Source: Synaphobranchus kaupii
Taxonomy: Eukaryota > Chordata > Actinopteri > Anguilliformes > Synaphobranchidae
Assembly (NCBI GenBank): GCA_029718625.1
Contig: CM056389.1
Location: forward strand, 4,080,234 to 4,144,233
DNA length: 64,000 nt
Direction of reading: 5' to 3'
Numbering within the stretch: position 1 is the first letter of the stretch; each line of letters starts with the position of its first letter. This document shows positions 34,034 through 45,494 of this stretch, in pieces. The notes under the pieces are model-generated. The model had not been told where the DNA came from and did not search any database. It worked only from the letters and a program-made list of their open reading frames with translations. Position numbers and translations under genes: made by a program.

Positions 34034-35507
34034 TGTTACGATCCTGATACGGGACGAACCCAAGTGCAACGACCAGGAGGCAGATTCAAATAAAGGGTAT
34101 TTTTATTAAGCTTTGGGGTAGTCCCAAAGCTGTACAGAAGGTATAAAAATAAGGTTAGTACAGAGAACACAAACAATATCCCATAAGGACTGCTCCAAGC
34201 CGGAGCTGGACTTGTAAGTCAGGTGGGTTCCAAGCCGGAACAAAAGGCTGCCCTGCTGTTCCAAGCCGGAACTGGAAACAGGGACTGGACTCGAACTGGA
34301 CAGGAACTGGACAGGAACTGGACTGGAACTGGACTGGAACTGGACAGGAACTGGACTGGAACTGGACTGGAACTGGACCGGGAGGTCCACTCAGGAAACG
34401 GGTGCTGGAACAGAATATGTTCCAAGCCGGAACTGGACAGGAACTGGACTGGAACTGGGCTGAGACTGGACCGTGAAGTCCACACTGGAAACTGGTGCTG
34501 GAACGGAATTCGTTCCAAGCCGGAACTGGACTTTACTGGAACGGTGGGTTAGCCACCGGGACTGTACTGAACTGGACCGGGAGTATCACTCTGGTGCAGG
34601 TTCTGGAACGGCGCGAATGTTCCAAGCCGAAACTGGACTTTACTTAGGCGGAGAACTCACTCCGGGACTGAACAGGAACTGGACCGGGTATATGACTTGG
34701 ATAGAGGGTACAAAGCAGAGGTTACAGGCAGGGTATCACAGACTGGGTATTTTGAATGAGAGGTGTGGATGTCGAATAGTCCGCCGCCTGTTTAGCTGGC
34801 GAATACACCCCACGGAGCTGGGAGGTGAGGTGTAGCTTGGGGAAACCTCGTATGAGCCGGCTAAACTCCAGGGATCCTGGAACCGTAACCGAAGTACAGG
34901 AGGTAGCTGCGGCCGGACAGGAACAACAACGGGAGATAGCAGGCAGGCTAGACAGCGGGTCTCTCCCCGAGCTGGAGGTGGGAGTACCGCAACACACTCA
35001 CGACACATAAAGGGGCGACAAACACTGCTACAGGGAGCTGGAATCACGGCGTCTGGAGAGTTGAAGGGAGACAAGTAAGTAGCATGCAAAAATGACAGTT
35101 ACAGGAAGATAGCTACCAACCGCAGAACAGGTGAACAGTATCAGCACAGCAAGAAGCACAAACTCCGGACCAGAAACGTGACAGGACATAGACAAGGTAG
35201 GTTAGTTAACGAACTGGCGCCGATTAGCAGCCAGCCAGGGGTTTAAATAGTGCAGAAAATAAACGCGTGAATGAGAAACAGGTGAGGTAATTGACTGGGA
35301 GTGATTACCAAAACACAGAGGTGAGGAATGTGTGCAAGGAGAAAGGAACGCGATAGGTGGAAACAAAAGTGGCAAAAAGCACGAACTAGACAGAGAAAGA
35401 CGCCCATCCTGCAGCAGCAGGGAAAACACGGACAAGGGAATCCAACATGACACGGAGGGAAAACAGGAAAACCCGGAAAACGGACAGGAAGGGAACGGAA
35501 CGTTACA
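34034..35507 (-). repeat. 5' LTR of the Gypsy element, 1,474 bp
   Basis: Identical by eye to the 3' LTR except for one fewer 11-bp unit and a GGAGGC/GGAGAC difference near 34076. Contains the promoter (TATTTAAA complement near 35240-35248) that would drive gag-pol leftwards. Confidence 0.93.
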
Positions 35508-36185
35508 CATACATATATATATATGTTCAATGAATTAACCCTATGCTTACTTCTGTTTTTATTATACTGATATCACTGTATCGATTTAAGGTACTACATA
35601 ATCAAAATAGCTGCTAATTCTGCTAAAATTAAATGTTTAGAACATGTTGATTACTGTCTTAAATAAATAAATAATATTAAACGGACTTTAGAAAGGAGGC
35701 ATTGTCTCGTTTGCTACATTTAGCTTTAAAAAACAACATTCTATATAGTTTAGATATTTGTTTTAATATAATCAAAAGTGTGATCAAAGTAAAGTGTGAT
35801 CAAAGCAGTTCATGGGGTGTAGCTACCCACATTCTTCTCCTCAGGAGCATTTGGAGCAAGAGGTAAACCGTAATTGCCTTCCTCATGTTTACAACTCGTA
35901 TTGGAACAAACAAAAAAACTACTATATTAATATTGCGAGATAAGGTAATCACTCAACTGATTTCGTTATAATTACATAATTACATTAGCTATAGGCTACG
36001 AAGTAAAAATCAAAACCCATTATCAAGCGAAGCTCAAAATCCGGAATGTGTTTCTATAGCGCGTCTCTGTCGTTCACGAAAAAGCAAAGCGTCCGTGTGC
36101 TCTTGCGCGTCTGGTAGGTTCAGTTCTGCGCAAATCTGCGCGCGGAATAAGCGTCTGTGCGCTTACGCGTCTGGTGGGTTCCAGG

Positions 36186-37190
36186 GGTGAGAGTGCCACA
36201 GGAGCGCTTATAATGCAGCCGCATATCACAGCAATCACAGACGACATCATGTCAATTTATCACTTAGGCCAAGTCAGTCTATCTTGTTCTAAAAAAAATG
36301 CACAAATGAACCGGGACCGCGGACAGCGACAGCACCTATACGGGTCGCACAATAATGCAACGCGATCCAGCACCACGAGAGTAGATAGCGCACTCGCATT
36401 GCTCCTAAGTGGCGCACAGGCACTGCACACCTGACGAACAAACACTAGCTATTGTTCCCCTCACCCCTTTCCCTGAACTCGGTCATCACGAACACTATAT
36501 TCTAAGAAAGTCAATTCGCTATACCACTCCTTTCGAAACGTACGCACTGGCATCTTATCATTTGTTGTGGACTTTGTTGGGAAATCAATAACGGGTTGAT
36601 ATGGCCCAGATGCTATATTCTGAAGGGCGTTCTCTGGACCAAGGCAGGGATCCCTTTCATTAGGCTCTGCAGGTGCCGGCGCTGGCGCGATGTTAGTTTG
36701 CAGCTCCGCCCGGCCACCGCTAATCCCACCACAGGTGCTAGCTTCATTGGCAACAGCAGTATTTGCTTCATTATTGCAAGCTGATGCAGCTCCTTCACCT
36801 TGGCTTTGGGTGTTGATAGGAGGACTGTCAGTTGAGGAACTTTTATTCTTCTTGCTGAAGAATGCATCAATCGTTTTGTTACGTCGTTTTGCCATGACTC
36901 GCTCGCACTGTGCTAACATTAACAACAACGCCTGAACAACCGGATGTTGGACGCTACGTCGCGTGCCTGAGTTTAGAGGTCGTTACGTGGTTATTTGAAA
37001 ATTTTGAAATTAATAATTAGAGTACAACAAAACATGATAGAATATACAAATCTGACATCACTTCAAAATGTACAAAAATCTTTTTCTTTTAAATGTTTTT
37101 TGACATTGATTTGAAAATTGTAATATTTTCATCCCAACAGTAGGGGGTGCAAATGCACCCGTGCACCCGCGGTAGGTAAAATCGCCACTG
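36186..37190 (-). mobile_element. hAT element fragment with its terminal repeat at 37190
   Basis: On the - strand the right edge reads CAGTGGCGATTTTACCTACC, a typical hAT end. Inside it lies the N-terminus of a TTF-finger transposase. The other end was not found; the fragment is cut at E2. Confidence 0.65.
36461..36895 (-). pseudogene. hAT (ZMYM/TTF-finger type) transposase N-terminus, truncated
   Basis: From the ATG at 36895 the frame reads MAKRRNKTIDAFFSKK, a serine/alanine-rich linker, then 'PVRTFRKEWYSELTFLEYSV', the start of a TTF-type zinc finger found in ZMYM1/5-like and related hAT transposases. It breaks off at that point: the cysteines of the finger and the catalytic domain are missing. 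Probably dead. A domesticated short protein cannot be excluded but nothing supports it. Confidence 0.7.
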
Positions 37191-39482
37191 TGCGTCTACA
37201 TAGGCGTGTACACAACGCACATACACCCTCCTGTCTGTTCCACACAGGGACGTGCACAAGCATGACTAAAAATATCAAGATTATAATGTGAAATATTATT
37301 ATTGTGTAGCACATACCTGTCCCTCAGCGAAGGGGAATGCCGCATTAAATTGCTTTCAGCCCACTCCATCAACATCCAGGCGATGTGTGATGGTACGTGT
37401 AAGGTTACTATAGACTATTCGCAATTATCCTGGATCAAGCTATGACTTAGCCTATATTTGCCAATAATTCCTGTAATCTTCTGTGGGGTCAATCTTCTGT
37501 TATGGGACAATGGCTATCCATTAACACCCATATCAAGCCTAATGCGTGAATTGTCATTAAATGGAAAACTCACGCACTGCAATAGACGGACATTTGAGTT
37601 CTGAAAATGCGTTTCAGATGTCATTACAATACAGCTATGTTATTACAGTCTGTAGCATGTAAGCCTGTAAGTAAATAGAATGGGTTTGACCTAAAAAAAG
37701 TTCAAAACCTTGTCCAGTGAATATTGCATTTATTGTTTTTCAAATAGCCTATAGGCTACAGTCCCCAGGATTAGTTGGTTTTTTCGATAGCCTACGGTTA
37801 AAAAACGAAGATAAATTTCATCATGTTAACTGAATTTTAGCCCTATTCTTCATCCTTCATATTTTTTTTAATTACAGTGACCACGACCAGGCTTCCATAC
37901 TCTCAGCTTATTAAAACCCAGCTGATTTCACCTGTTATACCATAACTGAACAAAACGATTTTAAAGAGAACAATTAATTCACAATTAATTTTAATGCCAT
38001 TCTCTGCATGTGCGCTTTAACTTCATGTACAGTAGGAGCAGGTCTGTTTCACCTGCTGTAAATTTCACTTTTCACAGTCTTCCCGGGAAAGTGGACTCGT
38101 TTTTAAAGCATTAAGCTGCTAGTAAAATGCGTTGGTCACATTTTAATGAGCAGGACATTATAAAACAAGGGAAAATATGCGTGAACCTCTGGGTTGCCAA
38201 CCTGACAGCTTTATTGTATTTAGTGTCATCATTAAGGTAAAATAACGGTATTTATGTTATTAATCAATAACATAACTTTTTTAAACAATCCACTTTCCCA
38301 GGAAGACCGTTAAAAGTGCGATTTACAGCAGGGGAAACAGACCTGCTCCTGTAAAGCGCACATGCAGATAATGGTATTAAAGTTAATTGTGAATTAATTG
38401 TAACGTGCTGCAAATTTGTTTTCGTTTCTAATTAGACGCTTAGTTCTCTTTAAAATATTTTGTTCAGTTATGGAATAACAGGTGAAATCAGCGGGGTTTT
38501 AATAAGCTGAGGGTATGGAAACCTTGTCACTGTAATTTAAAAAATATGAAGGACGAAGAATAGCTAAGGTTACAATTCAGTTAACATGGTGACATTTATC
38601 TCCATTTTTTAACCATAGGCTATCGAAAAAACCTTACGCACAGCGAATCCGCTGTAGCCTAGGCTATTTGAAAAACAATAAAAGCAATATTCACTGGACA
38701 AGGTTTTGAACTGTTTTCAGTCACAATCCATTGTATTTACTTACAGGCTGTATTCCTAGATAAACAGAGCTGTATTGTAATGACATCTGAAGCACATTTT
38801 CAGAACTCAAACGTCCGTCTATTGCAGTGTGCGAGTTTTCCATTGAATGACAATTCACGCATTATGTGTAAATGACAAGTCGCGCATTAGGCTTGATATA
38901 GGTGTTATCAGCTCATTTTTAATGGATAGCCATTGTCCCGTACCATCGCACATCACCTGGATGTTCATGGAGTGGGCTGAGAGCAATGTAATGTGGCATT
39001 CCCCTTCGCTGAGGGAAAGGTATGTGGACCTATGGAACCTTTTATTATTATGCATTTTTGATATAGCCTACACAATAATAATATTTCACATTGTGATCTA
39101 GATATTTTAGTCATGCTTGTGCGCGCCCCTGTGTGTAACAGACAGGAGGGTACGTGCGTTGTGCACACGCCTATGTAGACGCACTTATATGCGCCGTTAA
39201 AATAACATGTAAACAACTGCGACATGACTTTAGACCAGGTTTGTGGTGGTTCTAGCGCAAGCGCTTTCTGCTGGCTCAAGATAGCAATACGCCAAAAAGA
39301 ATCCTGGCCACTCCTCATCTTAAGACCAACACGCCCATTTCACTTGTAATGGGCGCAAGAATACATGGTATTTAAACGGCATGAACGCAAGGCGTTATAA
39401 TGAACCATGCGCCGGGTGTAAGATAGCAAAGACACTTGCGTTTGGGTTAGCGCCGCTTAGCGCCGGGTGTAAGATAGGGCCC
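37191..39482. mobile_element. Fold-back DNA element A, terminal GGGCCC
   Basis: The right end at 39482 reads, inwards, GGGCCCTATCTTACACCCGG, with a second copy of GCGCCGGGTGTAAGATAG at 39409-39426. The right arm (about 38277-39190) and left arm (37191-38120) are long inverted copies, separated by about 157 bp. The left arm lacks the outer about 290 bp and a 45-bp block near 38405-38450. No transposase. The same right arm recurs at 46555-47270. Confidence 0.8.
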
Positions 39483-41484
39483 TGGGCCTCGGTCACTGAA
39501 AAAAAGTCCAAAGTCCAAAAGAGAGACAAAGTATTTCGAACGCCATTTAAAGACCAGGGAGAAAGAAGAGAGTAAAAGAAGGAATACAATGGAATAAAAA
39601 AACGCAGTAAGTAGCCTGTTGTGGAGTGGGATGGAGAGAAGAGAAGCTAAAGGTGAAGGGGTGTGGGGAGGAATGGGAATCTGCTAGTATTAATTGCAAT
39701 AACACGCTTAATTGATTAACATAGAAAACCGACAAAATGGCGCAATGTAGGTGTAATAGGCCCAGGTTATTTTCAAATTTCCCATTTGGGACCAAAAATA
39801 AAAAGTAGATAAAAAATTTACTTTTTAAAGTTTTATGTTTATTTCGGTAGCCTATTTTCTTTTCTTGATAGGCCTATTTTATGACAATTTTTACCACGTA
39901 CCCTGTCGTTTGATTAAAAGAGTAGGCTAGGCTAGGCTACATTTTGATAAAGATATATAAATAAGGATAAAGGTAAATAAGTATAAATAAATAAAAAAGT
40001 ACCGCGGGAAAACAGCCTAATCAAAGTGACAGTTCGGCACTAACGTCCGTGGATTCAATTTTAGTGAACGTATTTTCTTAATTGAATTGATATCTGCGTT
40101 TATGAAACAATGTCCATATTAAATCAACCAATCAGGCCGTGGTTTTGTAGGAAAAGTTCATGTCCACCCCGATGTAATATTTCAGCAATATGACACGAGA
40201 GTGAGAATCCTCCCGTTCAGCACGGCTGTGATTGTGTGATACGGTCGCAGGCTCGTGACCGCCTCCAAATGTGTCTGAAAATAATTGACACATTTGGAGA
40301 AAATAGATTTTCCCACACGGCAATAATTGGCCTATAGGCCCGTCTCTTGAATTGAGATTTATGGATAGAATAACAGTTTTGTTGGACATATCAAAGATTT
40401 GTATGGGCCATGTGTGCACACTGAGGTCAATTCATTTTTAAGCAGTTTGGATTTGTGATCAAATGTAGAATATGGGCAGAATATACAGAACGTGACATGT
40501 TATTGTAAAAGTTTTTGTGTTGCCCCCCCCCATTTTAGGTGATAGTAAGAACTAAGAGACATTACCCTAAATTGATTTCTACTATATTAAAGTCGGTGGT
40601 CGTTTGTTAAATGGTGCTTGTTTGAATCCTAATGTATTGAATTCGTACTTGTTTCAATAACATTAAATGCAGCAACTACTTTAGTTGCAAGAATTTAATT
40701 AAATGTTTGTATTTTTGTACCACAAGGTGGCAGTATTTAGCTGTAGCCTACATGTAAAAAGCCTGTAATCTCAAAGCCACTGAAAAGCAGCACCATGTCA
40801 ATGCGAGTCTCGGCTACATTATACAAACATAAGGCACCGATAAAAAATTATCTTGAAATGTCAATAAAGAAAACGGCATTCATGGACATAACAGCTATTT
40901 TGAATAATAGCCACACAGAGGGCGCTACTAACTCACTTCGCTAATATGGGGGATTAGGGTCCATCTCACTGAACTCTATGGTCCATCTGTTATCACACTG
41001 AACAAGTTTCGTTAGTTAAAGAGCAAAAACACTGACAACATTTTGTTAGCTCATTGCAGACGTCTTTGAACATTGGGCCACACGCTGTTTGTATACAATA
41101 TTATTTATTTTACGGTCTATGTGACGCCGCCACTTTTGTTCCAATACAACAAACTATTTTGAATATTTATTTTTTTATTAATATTTTTCTTTAAAACCAG
41201 TGGATTTCTCTTGTCTAACAGCATTTTTAATTATCACGAGGGAGGTTCTCGAAAAGGTTTATTTTACATTTGAATATTTATTTTATATGACTAGTTTGAA
41301 TTAATGTGAGAGTTCATGTTATTTATTTTGAATATTTGAGTTTTTTAAATATATATTTGCCTCATGTTGATGCTATTGATTTTTATTTATTTCAGTTGAT
41401 TATTATTATTATTATTATTATTACCTATTATTATTTTTGATCAATTCCATTGAATCATTAATAAAATATTGCACAATCAATATA
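39483..41484. other. Unassigned AT-rich DNA
   Basis: No exon or element end supported. A short ATT microsatellite lies at 41400-41427. Confidence 0.4.
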
Positions 41485-42656
41485 CAGTGAGCACCATAAT
41501 TCATTGGACAGTGACACATTATTTGTTATTTTGGTTCTGTACTCTAGCACTTTGAGTTTGAAAAGATGCCATGACAATGAGGTTGAAGGGCAGACTGTCA
41601 GCTTTAATTTGAGGGTATTTTCATCCATATCGGATGAACCGTTTAGAAATAATAGAACCTTTTGTACATAGCCCCCCCCCCATTTTCAGACATCAAAAAA
41701 TATTGGACAGTTTAACATAATGTAGAATAAAGTAATAGTATTTTTAATATTTGGTCGCATATCCTTTGCATACCATGACTTCCTGAAGTCTGTGACCCAA
41801 CAATACCAAAAGACTCTTGATATCTTATTTTCTGGTACTCTTACAAGCGATACTATAACTTCTCTGCATTTGAATGGATCTCTATGGGAATTGGTGGGTG
41901 GGACTAGATTTAGCTGTAAATTATGCTGGAATACATGGTTAGCAAAATGGCTGTAAGTCATCAAGGGTTTGAGGTATCAAACGAGCGTCAACCATCATTC
42001 TGCTGCCAGATATGCAGTAGATATGGATGGATAACTTTAAGGGTTGTTTCTCCTGACAAATTTTCCTTTTGAACTCCATGGAAAAATAAGTCAGGAGAAG
42101 AAACCCTTCAAGTTATCCATCCATACCTACTGCATATCTGGCAGCAGAGTGATGCTTTAAGGCTTGTTTGATACGTCAGACCCTTGATGACTTAGAGCCA
42201 TTTAGCCAACCATGTGTTCCATACTGTTCCAGTGTAATTAGTCCCATGCCCCAATTCCCATAGAGATCCATTCAAATGCAGAGACATTATAGTATCGCCT
42301 GTAAGAGTACCAAAAAATAAGATATCAAGAGTCTTTTGTTATTGTTGGGTCACAAACATCAGGAAGTCATGGCAGGCAAACGATATGCGACCAAATATTA
42401 AAAATGATTACTTTATTCTACATTATGTTAAACTGTCCAATATTTTTTGATGCCCAAAAATGGGGGGGACTATGTACAAAAGGTTCTATAATTTCTAAAC
42501 GGTTCATCCGATATGGATGAAAATACCCTCAGATTAAAGCTGACAGTCTGCACTTCAACCTCATTGTCATTGTATCCTTTCAAACTCAAAGTGCTAGAGT
42601 ACAGAACCAAAATAACAAACAATGTGTCACTGTCCAATGAATTATGGTGCTCACTG
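41485..42656. mobile_element. Mariner-type fold-back element, 1,172 bp, nearly perfect palindrome
   Basis: Ends CAGTGAGCACCATAATTCAT and its inverse, flanked by TA on both sides. The inverted arms extend essentially to the centre near 42070, so the whole element can fold into one hairpin. No transposase. Parts of the same family occur at 52985-54118. Confidence 0.92.
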
Positions 42657-42814
42657 TACATAAATGGTACACAATGAATATATAATTTAGCACTGGCATT
42701 ATTTATATAAAACAGTTGTTCACCTTTACCAAGGGTGCCATAGATTTTTGAGGCGAGTATAGTACTTGTTTATGGTCAATTTTTAATTCCAGATTACTTC
42801 TTGTCAGCACTAAG

Positions 42815-42886
<72 letters not shown>
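42815..42886. repeat. TG microsatellite
   Basis: About 35 TG dinucleotides. Confidence 0.95.
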
Positions 42887-42887
<1 letters not shown>

Positions 42888-42944
42888 ACTGTGTATCTGT
42901 GTGTATGCCTTAGTGCAAAGAATGCCAAAAAAAGACAATATGCC

Positions 42945-44560
42945 TAATGATTGATCAACATGGAGAGATACTGTATATCTCTCCTCCCTACCATCTATAA
43001 AGTGTTCATGAAGTGTATTCTAGCCCGGGTCCTTCCATGGCTGGTCGAGGCTAATATCTTCTCCCCAAAGCAGGAGTCCTATATCAACAGGCTGGGAATG
43101 AATGAGCACGTGTTTTGTCTTAAAACAGGGATCGATGATTTCAAGCATGAATCCTGCAGGCTGTATTCAGTCTTTCTGGATTTCTGAGATGCTTTTGGTA
43201 CTTTGGCTCACAATGTTATGATCAGCTCACTAGAGGAAATACATTTACCTCAAGTGTTTATTGACATTGTTAAAGATGTGTATAATGGCTCTTTTAGTCA
43301 AGTTATCTGTGGAAAACAGCTCACAGACCCTATACCTCTCCAGGTTGGCATTAAAACAGGCTGTCCATGGAGTGCAGTCAATTTTGTGATTGGCATCAAT
43401 CAGTGGTTATAGTGGCAGTGCCTATGTGCCCCTCCCAATGTGATTTCCCCCCATACAGGGGTCTACAGATGATGTCCAGTTAGCCTCTCCTGATGAGAGA
43501 GTAATAAAGAGCTTGCTCTCTCCAACTGACTCTTTTGTTGAGTGGTCAGGTTTGGAGGTGAAGGGCTCTAAGTGTGCTGTTTTGTATGAGAGGAGGAGTG
43601 GGGGCAACCGTTGGGATAAAAGCCCTGTGTTCACTACAGCATCAAACCAGATTAGTGTATATTCTCTTCATGAGACATATACTTATCTTGGACATAAGTT
43701 TAATATAGCTGGTGAATGGAGGGAGCAGGTTAATGACATCATCTCTGAGTTTACTGCCAGGCTGCATATGATTGATATTTCCACACTACCGCTGACTATG
43801 AAGTTAGAGGCAATTAGACAAGTGGCTCTGTCTAAAATTCAACATCTTTTCTCAAGTGTCCATATTCCACGCAACGTGCTATTTGAGCTGAACAATAAAA
43901 CTGTATGGTTAGTCAGGAAATGGTTTGGCTTAAATACCCACACCACCAGAGACATTATTTTTCACACCAAACAGGAGGGAGGGTTGGGAGTGCTGAATGT
44001 GGAATGGATCTACACTGCTACACGGCTCTCCCATCTTTTTAACATGCTGAACAGTGATGATTAAACAGTCAGAGAGCTTTCTAGAGCCTCGTTCTTTCTG
44101 ATATGGGGCGTTGCAAGGTTCTCTGGCTAGCGAGTCTGATCCAGGCTTTCTGGGCTTCCAGAGGAAATCCAACGGCAAGATGGACACACGCTCAAGCATG
44201 TCTTCCCTCTGCTGATAATTCTGTATCACATTATGTATTTAATAATATTGCAAATGATGAGGAGATTGTCTGTTTAGGAGGTCGGCTGTACTTTTGACTC
44301 CAGTCTAGAAGAAGCCTTCCTCACAAAGGTAATGAAGTATCAGCCTCTGGGTTCAGCTCTGGAACAACTCGGCTATAAATGTAGGTTACTAGTTTTTATA
44401 TTTGGCAGCCTTGGTAATATTCATAGACTAGTGGTGAGGGGTCTGCAATTAGCTGGAATGCAAAAATTGCAGGCAAAGCAGTTGGCAAGATATTGCTCCA
44501 TGTCAGCAATTATAGGTAGCCGCCATATCTGGAGGCAGCGCTGTTACCTATACCCTTAAT
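42945..44560 (+). pseudogene. LINE reverse-transcriptase fragment, tentatively R2/NeSL type
   Basis: 42951-43412 reads as RT fingers/palm in two frames: 'ISLLPTIYKVFMKCILARVL', 'SVFLDF', then 'VGIKTGCPWSAVNF'. 43513-44064 continues with the thumb/C-terminal part ('TYTYLGHKFNIAGEW', 'LTMKLEAIRQVALSKIQHLF', 'KQEGGLGVLN'). The GGLGV block and KTGCPWS wording resemble restriction-like-endonuclease LINEs of the R2/NeSL group, but I cannot see the endonuclease. Stops and frameshifts, including at the catalytic-loop region near 43440-43500, make it dead. Confidence 0.7.
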
Positions 44561-45229
44561 GAGCCTGCAAGTGTCCATAGCATTTCTGTGTACTGTTACC
44601 TATACCCTTAATGAGCCTGTAAGTGTCCATAGCATTACTGTGTACTGTTACCTATACCCTTAATGAGCCTGCAAGTGTCCATAGCATTACTGTGTACTGT
44701 TACCTATACCCTTAATGAGCCTGCAAGTGTACATAGCATTACTGTGTACTGTTACCTATACCCTTAATGAGCCTGTAAGTGTCCATAGCATTACTGTGTA
44801 CTGTTACCTATACCCTTAATGAGCCTGTAAGTGTCCATAGCATTACTGTGTACTGTTACCTATACCCTTAATGAGCCTGCAGGTGTCCATAGCATTACTG
44901 TGTACTGTTACCTATACCCTTAATGAGCCTGCAAGTGTCCATAGCATTACTGTGTACTGCTACCTATACCCTTAATGAGCCTGCAAGTGTCCATAGCATT
45001 ACTGTGTACTGTTACCTATACCCTTAATGAGCCTGCAAGTGTCCATAGCATTACTGTGTACTGTTACCTATACCCTTAATGAGCCTGCAGGTGTCCATAG
45101 CATTACTGTGTACTGTTACCTATACCCTTAATGAGCATGCAAGTGTCCATAGCATTACTGTGTACTGTTACCTATACCCTTAATGAGCATGCAAGTGTCC
45201 ATAGCATTACGGTGTACTGTTACCTATAC

Positions 45230-45231
<2 letters not shown>
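44541..45231. repeat. 52-bp minisatellite, about 13 copies
   Basis: Unit TGTTACCTATACCCTTAATG followed by AGCCTGCAAGTGTCCATAGC and ATTACTGTGTAC. It starts where the LINE fragment ends and is followed by a TG repeat. Confidence 0.95.
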
Positions 45232-45318
<87 letters not shown>

Positions 45319-45470
45319 GTCTCTTTGTGTATGAGTGTGTCTCTGTGTATATTAGTGTGTCTCTGTGTATATGAGTATGTTTCTGTGTATATGAATGTGT
45401 CTGTGTGTATGAGTGTGTATCTGTGTATGTGTGTGTCTGTGTGTATGAGTGTGTATCTGTGTGTTCAGTA
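45232..45470. repeat. TG/TCTG compound microsatellite
   Basis: TG run to about 45282, then TCTG repeats to about 45317, then degraded TG-rich sequence. It lies just upstream of the NLR first coding exon. Confidence 0.93.
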
Positions 45471-45494
45471 TGTTCTCATTTTGTGTGTTTACAG

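Larger units (their letters stand above)
28202..35507 (-). mobile_element. Full-length chromodomain Gypsy retrotransposon, 7,306 bp
   Basis: LTRs at 28202-29686 and 34034-35507 with TG...CA ends, flanked by CATAC at 28197-28201 and 35508-35512. The coding order on the - strand is gag, pol, integrase tail with chromodomain, which places it with the chromoviruses (Gypsy/Metaviridae). A purine run (TTGAGGGGGGG, complement of about 29688-29700) lies next to the 3' LTR as the plus-strand primer. I did not find an obvious primer-binding site. The LTRs differ by about one base and one 11-bp repeat unit, so the insertion is young. Confidence 0.96.
27748..36185 (-). mobile_element. Non-autonomous DNA element E2, inverted copy of E1, split by a Gypsy element
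   Basis: Starts CCTGGAACCCACCAGACGCG at 27748 and ends GTCTGGTGGGTTCCAGG at 36185. Without the Gypsy insertion and its duplicated CATAC it is about 1.13 kb. Its left part (27748-28201) mirrors E1 at 27280-27720 and its right part (35513-36185) mirrors E1 at 26446-27290, so E1 and E2 form an imperfect palindrome centred near 27734. E1 has about 150 bp that E2 lacks. Confidence 0.82.

Noticed and set aside
38120..38276. Inversion of the central spacer between elements A and B
   Set aside because: Explained more simply: A's left arm plus spacer is one reverse-complemented copy of B's spacer plus right arm, so no separate spacer inversion is needed.
42951..44064. Bacterial group II intron or retron reverse transcriptase
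   Set aside because: Motif wording and context fit a decayed eukaryotic LINE; no retron RNA or intron domain V is visible.
44541..45231. CRISPR-like direct repeats
   Set aside because: Units are contiguous and of similar sequence throughout, with no unique spacers; the context is a vertebrate genome with introns. The same applies to the other minisatellites.
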